Under the pieces are notes generated by a model. The model had not been told where the DNA came from. It saw nothing but the letters and a program-made list of their open reading frames with translations, and did not search any database. DNA of 64,000 nucleotides from Voacanga thouarsii (Eukaryota; Streptophyta; Magnoliopsida; Gentianales; Apocynaceae): the NCBI GenBank assembly GCA_026120185.1, contig JANUWF010002353.1, positions 372,001-436,000 of the forward strand. Direction: 5' to 3'. The position numbers and the translations under genes are program-made. How positions within the stretch are numbered: the first letter of the stretch is position 1; the number at the start of each line of letters is the position of its first letter. Positions 12,204 through 23,037 of the stretch are shown here, piece after piece.

Positions 12204-12499
12204 TACTCTTTTTATTTTAAAATATTTATTTATGAAGTTTTTTGCACACATATTAAGGGTGTTAAAAATAATACAATAATTTAGATAAAGTTCATATTCT
12301 ATCCATATTAAAAATATTATAGCTATTGGTCGGTGAAAATTCTCAAGAAGTAAGAAGAAAGAAAAGTTTTAAAAAGTTGTATAGTTGAGTTGAAATAAAT
12401 AGGAGTATAATAAGAAAAAATTAATTATTAATTATGAAAATAAATAAAATAAAAATATTTCATGAACAAGTATTTCGAATCTGAAACGAAAAGAGTAAT
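12204..12499. mobile_element. MITE family D, copy 1
   Basis: The ends are inverted repeats: TACTCTTTTTATTTTAAAAT on the left and, on the complement of the right end, TACTCTTTTCGTTTCAGATT, both continuing into a TTYATGAA word. The interior shares long blocks with 48719-49021, including AAAATTCTCAAGAAGTAAGAAG and TTTTAAAAAGTT. No coding capacity. Confidence 0.65.
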
Positions 12500-12670
12500 A
12501 ATGATGAGTTTTGAATCAGACAAAGATTGACGCAGTCTTCAGAAAATTGTTGAGAACTTGAGACGTGTTATCAAACAGCCGAAAACGGACGTTTTTGCCC
12601 TTTTTTTTCTTGGGGAAAAAAAAAAAAGAGGGGGATGATAAGGAATGCATACGGATGGTCCCCTATAGCA

Positions 12671-12904
12671 TCTGGGGCCGCGTAAGTTGCGTACGGCAAT
12701 TTACGCGGTTATTTAACGGTTCAGATGAAAAAAATAAAAATTTAACGTGTGAGAAGGTGGTCGCGTGTAAAAAATTTTTTTAGTAGAACGACGTCGTTTT
12801 GATATTTATGTAATCGTGTGAAATGTTTATGTTATTGTGTTAAATGTTCATGTGAGATCAAATGACCGCACAAGTTGTAGTATTACAACTTGCGCGGCCC
12901 CAAA
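12671..12904. mobile_element. Short foldback MITE with palindromic arms
   Basis: The left end GGGGCCGCGTAAGTTG and the complement of the right end GGGGCCGCGCAAGTTG form near-identical inverted repeats of about 35 bp. Each arm is itself a hairpin: GCGTAAGTTGC pairs with GCAATTTACGC on the left, and ACAAGTTGTAG pairs with CTACAACTTG on the right. The middle contains AACGACGTCGTT, a perfect 12-bp palindrome. It is GC-rich against an AT-rich background. I could not identify a target-site duplication. Confidence 0.65.
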
Positions 12905-13433
12905 TCCCCAAATTGTTCACATCGAAAATTAATGTCCAATGTCGTTGATATGTAAATTTCGAAGTATACTCCGATTTGATTTTTCTTGTGTTTATATTTT
13001 AAAAATATAAAATATTAACATAGCTTCTAGTGGCCAATTTCATTTATGAATATATACGATCGATATAGGATACTAACACATTTAATTATTAATATTTTTT
13101 TATTAAATTCGATCTTTATTAATTAATATATTACTTTCATCATTTTAAAATAATTATCATTGTTATACACATTACACAAATTAAGAAACTCTAATATTTA
13201 TAGAGTTTTTAAAGAAAAATTAAATTATCTGAATTGAAAATTGTAGAATTGTTTTAAATTTTAAAAAATAATTAATGTTATAATTTAGTAGAATAATAAA
13301 TAACAATAATACAATTAAAAAAGGATAATGAATATATTTTTTATTTCACTAAATAACAAATAGTTCGAAACATAAATTATCTTTAAAAGTGACTGTTATT
13401 TTAAACTAGAAATGATAGATTATATGCATATTA

Positions 13434-13723
13434 TTCCTTCCGTTTTTAAAATTATGCTAAAAATTTTTATTTTTATTGTACTAAAATACTTGACAATCTC
13501 GCAAATCAATAATTAATTTTTTACTTATATTCTTAATTTATCTCTCCTTCAATTAATAATATGTGCACTCTCAATAAATCATTACTGAATATATAGAGAA
13601 AAATAATTAATGAATATTTATTTTTATTTAAAGATATAATAGTCACTTTTTATTATAATAATATAAATTTTAATAATTTTTTAATTTCCATATTTAGGAC
13701 ATGATTTTTATGACGGAGGGAGT
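13434..13723 (-). mobile_element. MITE family B, copy 1 (Stowaway/mariner-like)
   Basis: The ends are TCCTTCCGTTTTTAAAAT and ATTTTTATGACGGAGGGAGTA, with a flanking TA on each side. The interior is the reverse complement of the copy at 17333-17609 (shared AGAGATAAATTAA and related words). No coding capacity. Confidence 0.65.
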
Positions 13724-15402
13724 ATACTATACCTTCTAGAACAATATAGTGGCCGAATGTGTAAGTATTTTTCCAAAACCGTGCCCCATTTCATATAAAT
13801 CCATAGGATCTATAAGGGGCTCAAATTTGGAAATGCACTAAGAATTTATTTATTTTGAATAAATAAATAGTGGAATAATTGCATTCATAATTTTTTTTTA
13901 TTTAAATAATTTGGTGTCAAACACACAACACGTGGGCTGCTTTTTCTTTAGTCTAAAAATGAAGATTATGTGATTATTGGATAAATGTGTGCAATTCTAG
14001 AACATAAAGGGAAAAGTCTATCAACTAATCCTCAAGAAACATAATTGAGAACACCAAAGTGTGTTTTGCCTCATCCTTTATTCTTTTGCAAATTCAAAGT
14101 TTGAAGAGGCCTAAGCTTATCTCACCTGTGGACAATGAGAGTTTATCCATATGAACCTAAGAACATCCTTGGACTGATACTAGGTTTGGTTCTAAAATGT
14201 GAAAGGATGAGGTGGGAAAGTAGGAATTTTAATGGTCAGAATTAGGGGTGTACTCGAATCGAATCAAATCAAATCTTAAGTTTATGGAGTCGAACTTTAT
14301 TATTTTTATACATGGTTCGAATTTAAGCTCGAGTTCAATTCGAATATTAAATTTTGATTCGAGCTCGATTCGTTTGAAATATTTTAAAACTCGAATTCAA
14401 CTTATATATTCGAATTCGGTTTGTTTAAAATTCGAATATAAATATAAGATTTATATTTGAAACTCGATACTTCGAATTCGAATCGAGTCCTTATCGAGTT
14501 GAACCAAACATATTCGATAAAAATTCGTTTATAACCCTAGTCGGAACCAAAATAAAAGAAGATCAATGTTTTAAAATAGATTACATATACTGATCAGTTT
14601 ACATAAGTTGATGTACCATTTTCATATTACGAATAAGAAAAATAAATATGAAAGTAAATGTCAATTAAAAGGAGAAGGCAAAATTAAGGTTAATATCACT
14701 CTTTAAAATTGTAAGGTAGGAGTATTGAATTGTTGATGGGGGTAAAGAACATTAATAATAAAAATTAATTTTATTTTGAGTTTCAAAATAACTATGGAGC
14801 TAATAGATTTTGCTCTTTACTACCAAACAAAATTAAGGTAAAAAGGGAAACTTCATTCCCTAACTCCCTCCCTTTCTCAATCAAACTCAGAGTAAGAAAT
14901 GCTTTTCTTCATTGACAACCGCTTTATATGAATCCAATCTTAATCTTTGTAGACATAATGGAAAAAATATTTAATATATGAACATTATATAAAAATATTT
15001 AAAATGCATAAATTGAACTATTAGAAAGCTGAAAATAATTTTTAATACTTTGTATGTATTTATACAAAATAAGTTTATATATTACTATTTTTCGATATAA
15101 TTAGTTCAAATCATTATAATGAAATAATAACTTAGTTAATAAAAATATTCTTTATCAAGTGATAAATTTTAAATTCGATCATATCCCCTCCTCTTCCAAT
15201 GTGTCAAGGGCAAATCCAAGGGCTGCCCTTCCCCCACAAAATTTGAAAAAAATTAAAATAAAATTTTATAGAAAAAATCTTCATAAATGTCAACTCCCCA
15301 ATTTTCCTTTTTCTTAAAAAAAATGACATTGACTGTATAATTAAATAAACCCAAGATAGGCGAATGAAATGCCGCCTGCAATAAAATATAGAGTCTAATA
15401 TA
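13724..15402. other. Intergenic DNA between repeats
   Basis: Apart from the hAT-like element listed at 14243-14539, this is AT-rich DNA with no recognisable gene. The tract 13950-14200 is less AT-rich and could be unique sequence, but it has no open frame of note. Confidence 0.45.
14243..14539. mobile_element. hAT-like MITE (TAGGGGTG ends)
   Basis: A 297-bp element begins TAGGGGTGTACTCGAATCG and ends TTTATAACCCTA, the complement of TAGGGTTATAAA. It is flanked by GTCAGAAT and GTCGGAAC, an imperfect 8-bp duplication. It is filled with TTCGAATTCGAG-type words, as is the element at 53182-53604. No coding capacity. Confidence 0.6.
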
Positions 15403-15550
15403 CGAGAAATTCTTATATGGATCGAATTTATGATAGATCACATGTTTTTTGAATATTGTACTATATATTTTGTAAATTATATATTTTTAGGAAGATATAA
15501 TATTTTAAAACAATGATCTATCGTGAACTTGATCCATATAAAAATTTTGC
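15403..15550. mobile_element. 148-bp MITE with perfect 8-bp target duplication
   Basis: The element has long inverted ends (AAATTCTTATATGGATC on the left, complement AAATTTTTATATGGATC on the right, continuing to ATAGATCA). It is flanked by CTAATATA at 15395-15402 and 15551-15558. Length and duplication suit a hAT- or Mutator-type MITE. Confidence 0.75.
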
Positions 15551-15739
15551 CTAATATAGAAGTTTTGAATCTGATTTAACGTCAAACTGAATTCATGGAT
15601 GACATTTCCTTCATTCTTACAAAACAAAGATTGCTTGCCTTCATTTTCAAACCTCTACTTCACTTATAATTTACACAGATCATGAACGCCTCAAGGATGG
15701 ATCGAAATTTTCCGATCCCATCAAAGATCATGACCAAGT

Positions 15740-15740
<1 letters not shown>

Positions 15741-15770
<30 letters not shown>

Positions 15771-15858
15771 ATTTTACAAGGCAAAAACTGACAACAGAAA
15801 ATTGTATCTGTAAAAAGAAAAAATTTACAGTCGACCATGGAGAGAGAGAGAGAGAGAG
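15741..15858. repeat. GAAA and AG microsatellites
   Basis: A (GAAA)n tract spans about 15741-15770 and an (AG)n tract about 15840-15858. On the minus strand both lie just downstream of the ZCF37-like stop codon, probably in its 3' UTR. Confidence 0.85.
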
Positions 15859-15890
15859 GAATACACAAGAAAATTTCTGCAGGTTGATTT

Positions 15891-16664
15891 TTATGACCAG
15901 CTCTGTCGATGAGCATGTTTTGGAGGTGATTTATCTGCCGGTCCAGTTAAAACGCTCTTTGGAGAAGATGATCCCTCATGGACAATATTTTTCTCGCTGA
16001 ATCTTCTTGCGTATTCTTTTTTCTTTGGTCTTTTTGATGGTGGACAAGAGCTCCCATCTTTGCCGATCAGGGGTACAAGGTACCACCCAACAGATGTACA
16101 AAGTATTGCAAAAGATCTTCCATAGATAGCCAAGAAGAGCAAAATCAAGATTAACATCAGCGGGAAGTAGAAACATGGACACCTGATATTTTCCCAACTC
16201 AATATCCATCTCCGTTTGGTGTTTTTCTTTTGTGGGTTTCGGCTTGTTTCCCCTTTTGGTTCTTGAACTTGCTTAACAGTTGCTGTAGCCTCAATTGCGT
16301 GCTTGTCTAATGTTTCTGAATTTTGGGTCATTTGCTTATCTCTCACATTCTCATGAGCATTGGCGTGGTGGTGCTGGTCTTGCCTTCTGTCTTTCGCCTT
16401 TACAACAATCGGTTCCCAGTTGTTGGAGCCAGAATACACAAATCGAACAAAAGCGATGTCTTCGGAGCCTTTCTGAGTGTAAATCTTCTGTTTCTTGTCT
16501 TGAAGTTCGGCTAAAAGCGCAGAGAATTTGTCAAGACCGCGATTCGCATAAGGGTTCTTGCTATCCCTGCTCTTTCTTGTTCTTTTGGGTGTGGAACATG
16601 GGCTCAGATCAATATCATCTTCGGCCAGTTGACCGCTGAAACTGCCACAAGCAAATGGATTCAT
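15891..16664 (-). CDS. ZCF37-like protein
   Basis: A single-exon gene of 257 codons, related to Arabidopsis ZCF37 (unknown function). The conserved N-terminal part is clear: MNPFACGSFSG, an acidic patch, CSTPKRTRKSR, then NPYANRGLDKFSALLAELQDK (residues about 38-57) and DIAFVRFVYSGSNNWEPIVVK (about 69-89). The C-terminal half is less typical: a basic stretch (KKNTKRR, 147-152) precedes a hydrophobic segment at about 163-181 (FYFPLMLILILLFLAIYG) and a weaker one to about 200, so the protein may be membrane-anchored. A basic cluster KRPKKK follows at 211-216. ATG 16664 gives the family N-terminus. A TATA-like site lies about 140 bases upstream. Confidence 0.82.
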   Translation of the reverse strand: MNPFACGSFSGQLAEDDIDLSPCSTPKRTRKSRDSKNPYANRGLDKFSALLAELQDKKQKIYTQKGSEDIAFVRFVYSGSNNWEPIVVKAKDRRQDQHHHANAHENVRDKQMTQNSETLDKHAIEATATVKQVQEPKGETSRNPQKKNTKRRWILSWENIRCPCFYFPLMLILILLFLAIYGRSFAILCTSVGWYLVPLIGKDGSSCPPSKRPKKKEYARRFSEKNIVHEGSSSPKSVLTGPADKSPPKHAHRQSWS

Positions 16665-16803
16665 CTTCTCAGAACACGAACTAGGCCACGATTCAAGAAA
16701 GCTTTGATTTGTTCTCGCTAGGTCTAAATTTTTTGAGTGAGCAGCGTTTGATGTAGAGATTGAATGGTATGATCAACAAAGAAAGTGAGAACCACAAAAG
16801 GGA

Positions 16804-16815
16804 CCTATATAAAGG
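16804..16815 (-). promoter_or_regulatory. Possible TATA box of the ZCF37-like gene
   Basis: On the minus strand the bases read CCTTTATATAGG, about 140 bases upstream of ATG 16664. That would place a transcription start near 16775 and give a leader of roughly 110 bases. The site is nearly palindromic, so direction is set only by the neighbouring gene. Confidence 0.45.
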
Positions 16816-17332
16816 TCACTTCAGACTCAAGACAGGGGAAAGATTAGACTCGATCCAAGAGGGAACGGTCAAATTATACAATATGAATTTCGAGGTTGAA
16901 ATGAAAACATTACAACACAAATGCATGGAAGCTTCTATATTGATTCGGTTGTTCTTAGACTTCTTGGAGAGGAAGGAAATTAAATTACATAAAAACAAAA
17001 ACAAAAATGTATTGAATATATATTCTATGATGATGGCCATGTTTGATCAAAATAATCAACTGTGCTCATGAGTGCATGGACTTGGATTAGTCTTGGGGAA
17101 GAGGTTGTGAAATGGTCAAAACTGCTTAAAGTCTGATATCCTTATACCATGTCATGGTTAATTTAACCAGCGTTAGCTATACACCTTTGGTTAAATGGGC
17201 TGGCTAATTAATGCTTCCAATTGTTACCTGGGACATGTATGGTTGGGTGGAACGGTTAATGAATTGGCATTCGTAACACACGTGTCTCCTATTTATTGGT
17301 TATAGTATAATTTATAATCTATTTATAAACTA
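16816..17332. other. Upstream region of the ZCF37-like gene
   Basis: Promoter-side DNA with no convincing gene. The open frames at 16760-17071 (+) and 16816-17040 (-) overlap each other and the promoter and have no recognisable domain. Confidence 0.45.
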
Positions 17333-17609
17333 CTTTCTCTATCTTAAAAAGAATATCAATCTAGTAAATAACACGCAAATTAAGGTATTATTAAAACTTA
17401 TATAATTATAATAAAAAAAGATTATTATATTCCTGAATAAAAATAAATTTTTATTAATTAGATTGAGAACACATACATATTTAATGAGTAGTTGAATGAG
17501 AGATAAATTAAAAATATATGTAATAAATATATTCTTAATTTATAAAATTAATAAGTATTTTAATATAACAAAAATAAAAATTTTTTATATCTTTTCAAGA
17601 CGGAGAGAA
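17333..17609 (+). mobile_element. MITE family B, copy 2
   Basis: The left end is CTTTCTCTATCTTAAAAAGA and the right end TTTTCAAGACGGAGAGAAT. The body (AGTAAATAACACGCAAATTAA, GAGAGATAAATTAAAAATATATG) matches 13434-13723 in inverse orientation and 37215-37431 in direct orientation. Confidence 0.65.
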
Positions 17610-18232
17610 TATTATACTATCATCATAGACCTTCCCGATTAGATGATTAAGATGTGGCACATAGGAGTGGAGAAGGGATTTGGAGCTATTGGTCTAATTA
17701 TAACACAATTTCTATAATTTAATTATAATTAATAGTTTATTCAATTTTAAATAATTGTTACTTTTGAAAAATTTATATGTATATGAAAGATTTAAAAGTT
17801 ATAGGTTTTTAAGAGAAAAAAACTGAATGCATTATATAATTTGGTTGAAAATTAAAAATCAATTAGTGGTATAGTTAAATAAAATAATAAATAATAAAAA
17901 TATGATAATGTAATTAATACATTTTTCACTTCTTCATACAATGACACATAATTGTTGACTAAAAAAAAATCTTTAGGGATGACACTTATTAAAAATAAAA
18001 AAATACAAATTTTATTCTTAGTAAACTTTTAAAAAATATTAAAAATAATGCAAAAATATTGATGAGTCTTAACTATTTACACTATAGAATGGTCCAAAAC
18101 TTGATTGTGGCTATGGATTAGAAAATGGAGGAAATATTTTAATGCCATAGTTATGGTTTGAATCTCTTTTATAGTGGAACCCAAATTAAGATAGGTTGCT
18201 GTATTTTCATTCAAGAGTGCTCATTGAGAATT

Positions 18233-18280
<48 letters not shown>

Positions 18281-19462
18281 AATTAAGAATATTGATTTGA
18301 AAGTGGAAATAAATTATATTTTATTCTCGAAATATTCCTTTTCATTTCAAATTGAATGAATGGTCACATTTATATTTTCTATTTATCCCAAAATAAATAT
18401 TTATGCTTTTAAAATAAATATATTTATAATATTATGACCAATCTCCTTAATAGGTCATGAATCCACCATTAACCTATTCATAAAAGTTTAGAAGAATATT
18501 TGACTATAAATAAACTAATATACTATATTTAAAAAAAATAAAATTACTATATTATCCTTATTGATTGAAGAGGTTAGTGTTAGGACAATAGGTCAGCGAA
18601 GCTCGTATAAGATGAAATTAGATGCGAAAGTTTATAAGGGAATAATATATTTATATTAACAAAGTAAATATTTTAAAATAAAAATATAAATATTCAATTT
18701 TGAATTAAGAAAATACTCATTCGATTCTAAAATAACTCTCACTTTTAGAGGCTTTTTCTATTTCAAATGATTTGTTATTTGAAAAAATTACAAATTTATT
18801 TATTATTTTTTCTAACTATACTGTTATCATTTATTTCTTTACTAAGGGCCTATTTGGCAGAATTTAAAATTAATTAATTAAATATATTCAATAACGAATA
18901 ATATTAAGTACTTAACTAATTAAGTATATTAATAATATAGTTTTATTATTACTTAATCAACTAAGATGTATTAAAATCTGTTATAATTTTTAAATAAATT
19001 AAAGTTACTTAAATTTAAATTTTAAATATATTAAATAATAATCTAGTTATTAATATTATTTTACTTTTGATCTATATTATAATAAAATATAGTATTCAAT
19101 ACTTCAAATTCAAATTTCATAATTCAATCTTTAGATTTTAATTTTTAAAATTAATTACTTAAATATTTAAATTTTAATTTTATTAAACGAGCTATAAATC
19201 ATACATTAATTTTTAAATTTCAAAATAATTATATAATTTAACTATTTTTTAAAAAAATTATAAATGTTAAAATTTTCTTAATATATGTAATTAAAATTTT
19301 TTAATATATAATTTTATATAATAATTACAGATTATTTGAAATTTGAGAGAAGGATTAAGGTATAGTCAACCCATCCGTGTTCTTTTTATATTGGAAAAGT
19401 AGAAGCGAAAGCGTTTGATTACTAAATTTAGAAAACGTGAGATCAGATAAGTGTGTTGGAAT
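17610..19462. other. AT-rich intergenic DNA with degenerate MITEs
   Basis: No gene is visible. The tract 17700-17960 resembles 13130-13400 (shared AGTTAAATAAAATAATAAATAA-like words), suggesting another old MITE family. About 18326-18740 has inverted-repeat-like ends, and 18846 begins GGGCCTATTTGGCA, a common plant MITE terminus. Bounds are uncertain. Confidence 0.4.
18236..18277. repeat. (TA)n microsatellite
   Basis: About 21 uninterrupted TA units. Confidence 0.95.
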
Positions 19463-19680
19463 CTACTTACTACGGTCCATAATATAAGCCGTTAAAAATT
19501 ATTTTTGATATTTTAAATTATAAGTTATTGAAAATTTTTTAAGAAGATTTTAAAGTTATTTTTATATTTTTATCTTTATTTATTGTTCTCTTACTTTCTC
19601 TTTCTCTCTCCTCTTTTTTTGTTTTCAAGATATTTAACTAAGAGTATTTTAAGAAGAAAAAATATAAAATTAAAAAAAAA
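19463..19680. mobile_element. MITE family A, 3'-truncated copy
   Basis: The left part (CTACGGTCCATAATATAAGCCG, then AAATTATAAGTTATTGAAAA and TTTTCAAGATATTTAA) matches the full copies at 21084, 48366 and 52454. The right terminal repeat is missing. Confidence 0.6.
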
Positions 19681-20549
19681 GGCACATTTTTAATGACGTC
19701 CAAGGAGAAAAGTAAAACCCGCGTTTTGCAATTTTTTTTTAAGGTTTTAATAAATTACAATACGAATTTGGATCGAAGATACGGATTTTCGAACGCCAAA
19801 GCTGAATCAATACGCTGCGTTCCCCACACGCACGCCCCTTTTGATATTTCCTTTGGAGAGAACTGTTTATTAATGGAATTATTTTCCAAACTTTAAGGTA
19901 TATAGATAAAATTAGAAATTTGAGAATAAATAAATAAATTACTAATAAAATTTAAAAAGATAAAATTTTTAAAAATTAAAATTTTAAATTTTCTTTTTAT
20001 GAAAAAAAATTAAAATTCCAATAAATTTTGAGAAGAAAATGTCATCCCTCCTATAAGTGCACCTTTTTTTTTTTTTCTTTTAAATAAACATGTTAACGAT
20101 GTATTGCCGTACAATAGCTATTGCGGCACAAATTCCACACTTGGAATGATTAGCAAGGAAAAACGTTGTGCTAAAAAGTTTTGTCAAAATCTCTTACTAA
20201 TATTGTACTAACATTATTAACAAGTGATCAGAAGAGATGAATATACAGTCACGGGTATATAATATAATGATGAAAGATAAATTTATCGAAGGTATTATTT
20301 TTATAAAATTATAGGTTTAATTTTTTATTATATTTTATATATTTCGTGATTTATATTTTTTATATAATCTTATTAAAGAAGTAATATGAATATCGTAGTG
20401 AAATATTATTTAAAATATATATATAGAGAATCGTATAGATGGTAAAAGTGTTCGTGATTGGGCAAAGATCTTGTGAAGTTAAAAAACGCTCTAAGATAAG
20501 GATAATGAAGCATTTATGATGGAAATGTTATTCAAATAAAAAGAATATA

Positions 20550-20591
<42 letters not shown>

Positions 20592-21083
20592 TAATGTTAT
20601 TCAGAAGAATTTCCATGAATGATATGAGAAAGAATTTAGTGGGATGAACTTTTTTTTCAATGAGGATGGGTCCTTAGGTCTGCATCCAAATATGAACTAG
20701 TCTCTCCTTATCTAGTTCGTGAAAGAAAACGATAAGGTTACTATTTCTTTAGTTTAGTATCTCCCCTAATTGCAATATAATCACGGCATTTAAGTACCTG
20801 ATGTGGAAGATTTGTCCATTCTTTGCGCACGATATCTAGAGAAGGAGTAACTCATTATGGACCAAATTCCTTCTTTCTCGTATCTCTGTTACAAAAATAT
20901 TATGGTCAATTTTATCTTAAACGACGTATGATAAAAAAAAAGATATGTTCAAGATTTAAAAAAGTATGGTAACTTATTAATTAGTCGATATAAAATATTC
21001 AACAAAATCGGACCACTCCATAGTCAATCCAGACTAGAATTTTCTGACATAAAATTCTAGAAGCGATTAAGACTACCTAACTA
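19681..21083. other. Intergenic DNA, no gene
   Basis: AT-rich DNA with a (TA)n tract at 20544-20587. The frame at 19693-19896 has no recognisable domain. The tract 20640-20900 has more balanced composition but every frame is interrupted. Confidence 0.45.
20544..20587. repeat. (TA)n microsatellite
   Basis: An AT/TA dinucleotide tract interrupted once by G. Confidence 0.9.
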
Positions 21084-21355
21084 CTCCCTCCATCCCATAA
21101 GTCGTTTGAAGCTACTTTTACTATCCCAAATTATAAGTCGGTGGAGACTTTTCAAAAAGGTTTTGAAGTTACTTTTACATTTTTGTCCTTATATATTATT
21201 CTCCTTTCCTCTTTTTCTCTTTCTTCTCTTCTTTTGTTTTCAAGACATTTAAATAGGGATATTTTAGAAAGAAAAAATATAAAGTCATCTTGTTTTTAAG
21301 AATCTTAATATGTGTGAAATTAAGTCAAACGACTTTTATTATGGGACGGAGGGAG
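21084..21355. mobile_element. MITE family A, complete copy (Stowaway/mariner-like)
   Basis: The 272-bp element runs from CTCCCTCCATCCCATAA to TTATGGGACGGAGGGAG, near-perfect inverted ends, and is flanked by TA on both sides as expected for Tc1/mariner MITEs. The body contains TTTTCAAGACATTTAAATAG and AAAAAATATAAAGTCA, shared with the copies at 48366 and 52454. Confidence 0.85.
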
Positions 21356-23037
21356 TAATATTTATTTGAGGCATTTTAACTATTGAATACTCATAAACAC
21401 TTAAGATGGTTTAGTCATGTATTAGTTTATATTATGCAAGAAGTATAAGTTTGAGTAGTAAAAATTATTATCAATTATTATCTGATTATATTTATTTTAT
21501 ACGATAACGTGAAATGGTGAATAGATATATAATTGGAGAAAACTTTTCCAAGGCCTAGAGTCTTTTGATAAATACAGGTGAGGTTAATCTTGAGCCACTG
21601 CAAATGTATTATTCTGCAGTCATTGTTCATCTCATTCATTGACAAAGATATTCCGCCGTCATGGCAAATGTATGTACCGACTATGATAAATTATAGACCT
21701 CTTGCTTGGCAAGACTTGCATTATGGTCGGGTTCGAGTGCTTAAAATTCTTCCATGCATCTAGATGGTGTAGAATTTTTGCTCCTCATGTACTTGCTCTG
21801 TCACAGTTGTCTTTAGTCTTTCCACCGACCTTTGTTTCCTTCAACTTCTAGAATATCAAGATGTTATCTTTTCTACTTCAGAAATCTTTTCTTTTATCTT
21901 CTCTAGAGAGTGGGAACGCTGTGGTGGCAGCAGCGGCGATGGTGAAGTTGTCCGGTAAAGGGCCCATTTTGCGGTGTACTCGGCTAGCAGAGTCTACCCA
22001 GATTCTATAAAGTCAGTGAATCACACTGTCAATAAATTTGTTTAACCTGGGTTTTCTTGATTTGTTCTAGAGGCTATGGTTTCATCTTAGAAGTAGGTTT
22101 TGCAGCCAATCTTCACAATTTTCAGTGAGCAAGTTAATGAGTATGCACTCGAGGTTAACTAGAGAGCTTCTACAGAACGTGCTAAGCTATCTTTTGTCGG
22201 GAACAGACTTCAATAGTCAAACCTTTTATTCTGAAGCAGCTTTGAATGTTAAACTAATACACGAGGACCAATAGTTTCTTGATCAACGCATATCACAAGG
22301 GTCCATGGCCTTATCAGACTGCCTTTCATTCCCTCTGAACTTATGGTCGCGCGGTCCATTCATTTAAGGAAACAAGGTGATGAAGCAGCATTATTTAGAA
22401 ACTGTTCATACCCACCAAATACAAGAGACTATAGCGAGTCGTCACCAAATATCAGTCAATTCTATTTCAAGCGAATAAGAGCAGACAATTGCCTTGCCTT
22501 TAACCAAAAACCTCCATCCCCCACCACGAGCCAAGCCTCCACCTAAAATGGAAGACTTCCCACGGAGCATAGACCACAAAGTAAACAAAGAAAAGTAGTT
22601 GCATTGCAGGCACGCCAATATTAAATATCAAGACTAAAGAATGCATTATTCTCAACAAAAAAAAAAAAAAAAACAAGGAGAGAGAGACTGAAGACTACAT
22701 AGGAAGACCGAAAGGGATAATTAATGAACATTTGAACTTCAAAAAATAGTATTCGAGTAAACATGCCAAGATTGCCTACAATTTATATGGTTTCGACCTC
22801 AAAATTAGGCTGTTCATTGGTTCCATTTTCTCGCTTTTAAGAACCATCTCTCGAATCTTCTAAAGGCAATATTATACATTTGTAAAATTTGAAGTGTTGA
22901 TTGATGAACATTCAGCATTCTCTGGCCAGTGAAAGTGCAAAACAAAGACATCAACCATTCAGAGCCAAAATTTTGGATTATATGCTGGTGCCACAAGGTT
23001 GCAGCTAGTATTCAACCGTCTAACAGTTCTAACTGGT
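21356..23037. other. Intergenic DNA downstream of QQT1
   Basis: Balanced base composition from about 21540 to 22560 suggests unique or decayed coding DNA, but all frames are broken and no family was recognised. The right part should include the QQT1 3' UTR (minus strand). Confidence 0.4.

Noticed and set aside
16295..16639. 114-codon plus-strand frame opposite the ZCF37-like gene
   Set aside because: Shadow of the real minus-strand coding sequence.
21540..22560. Possible decayed gene with balanced base composition
   Set aside because: All six frames are broken and no family could be recognised, so no gene is claimed.
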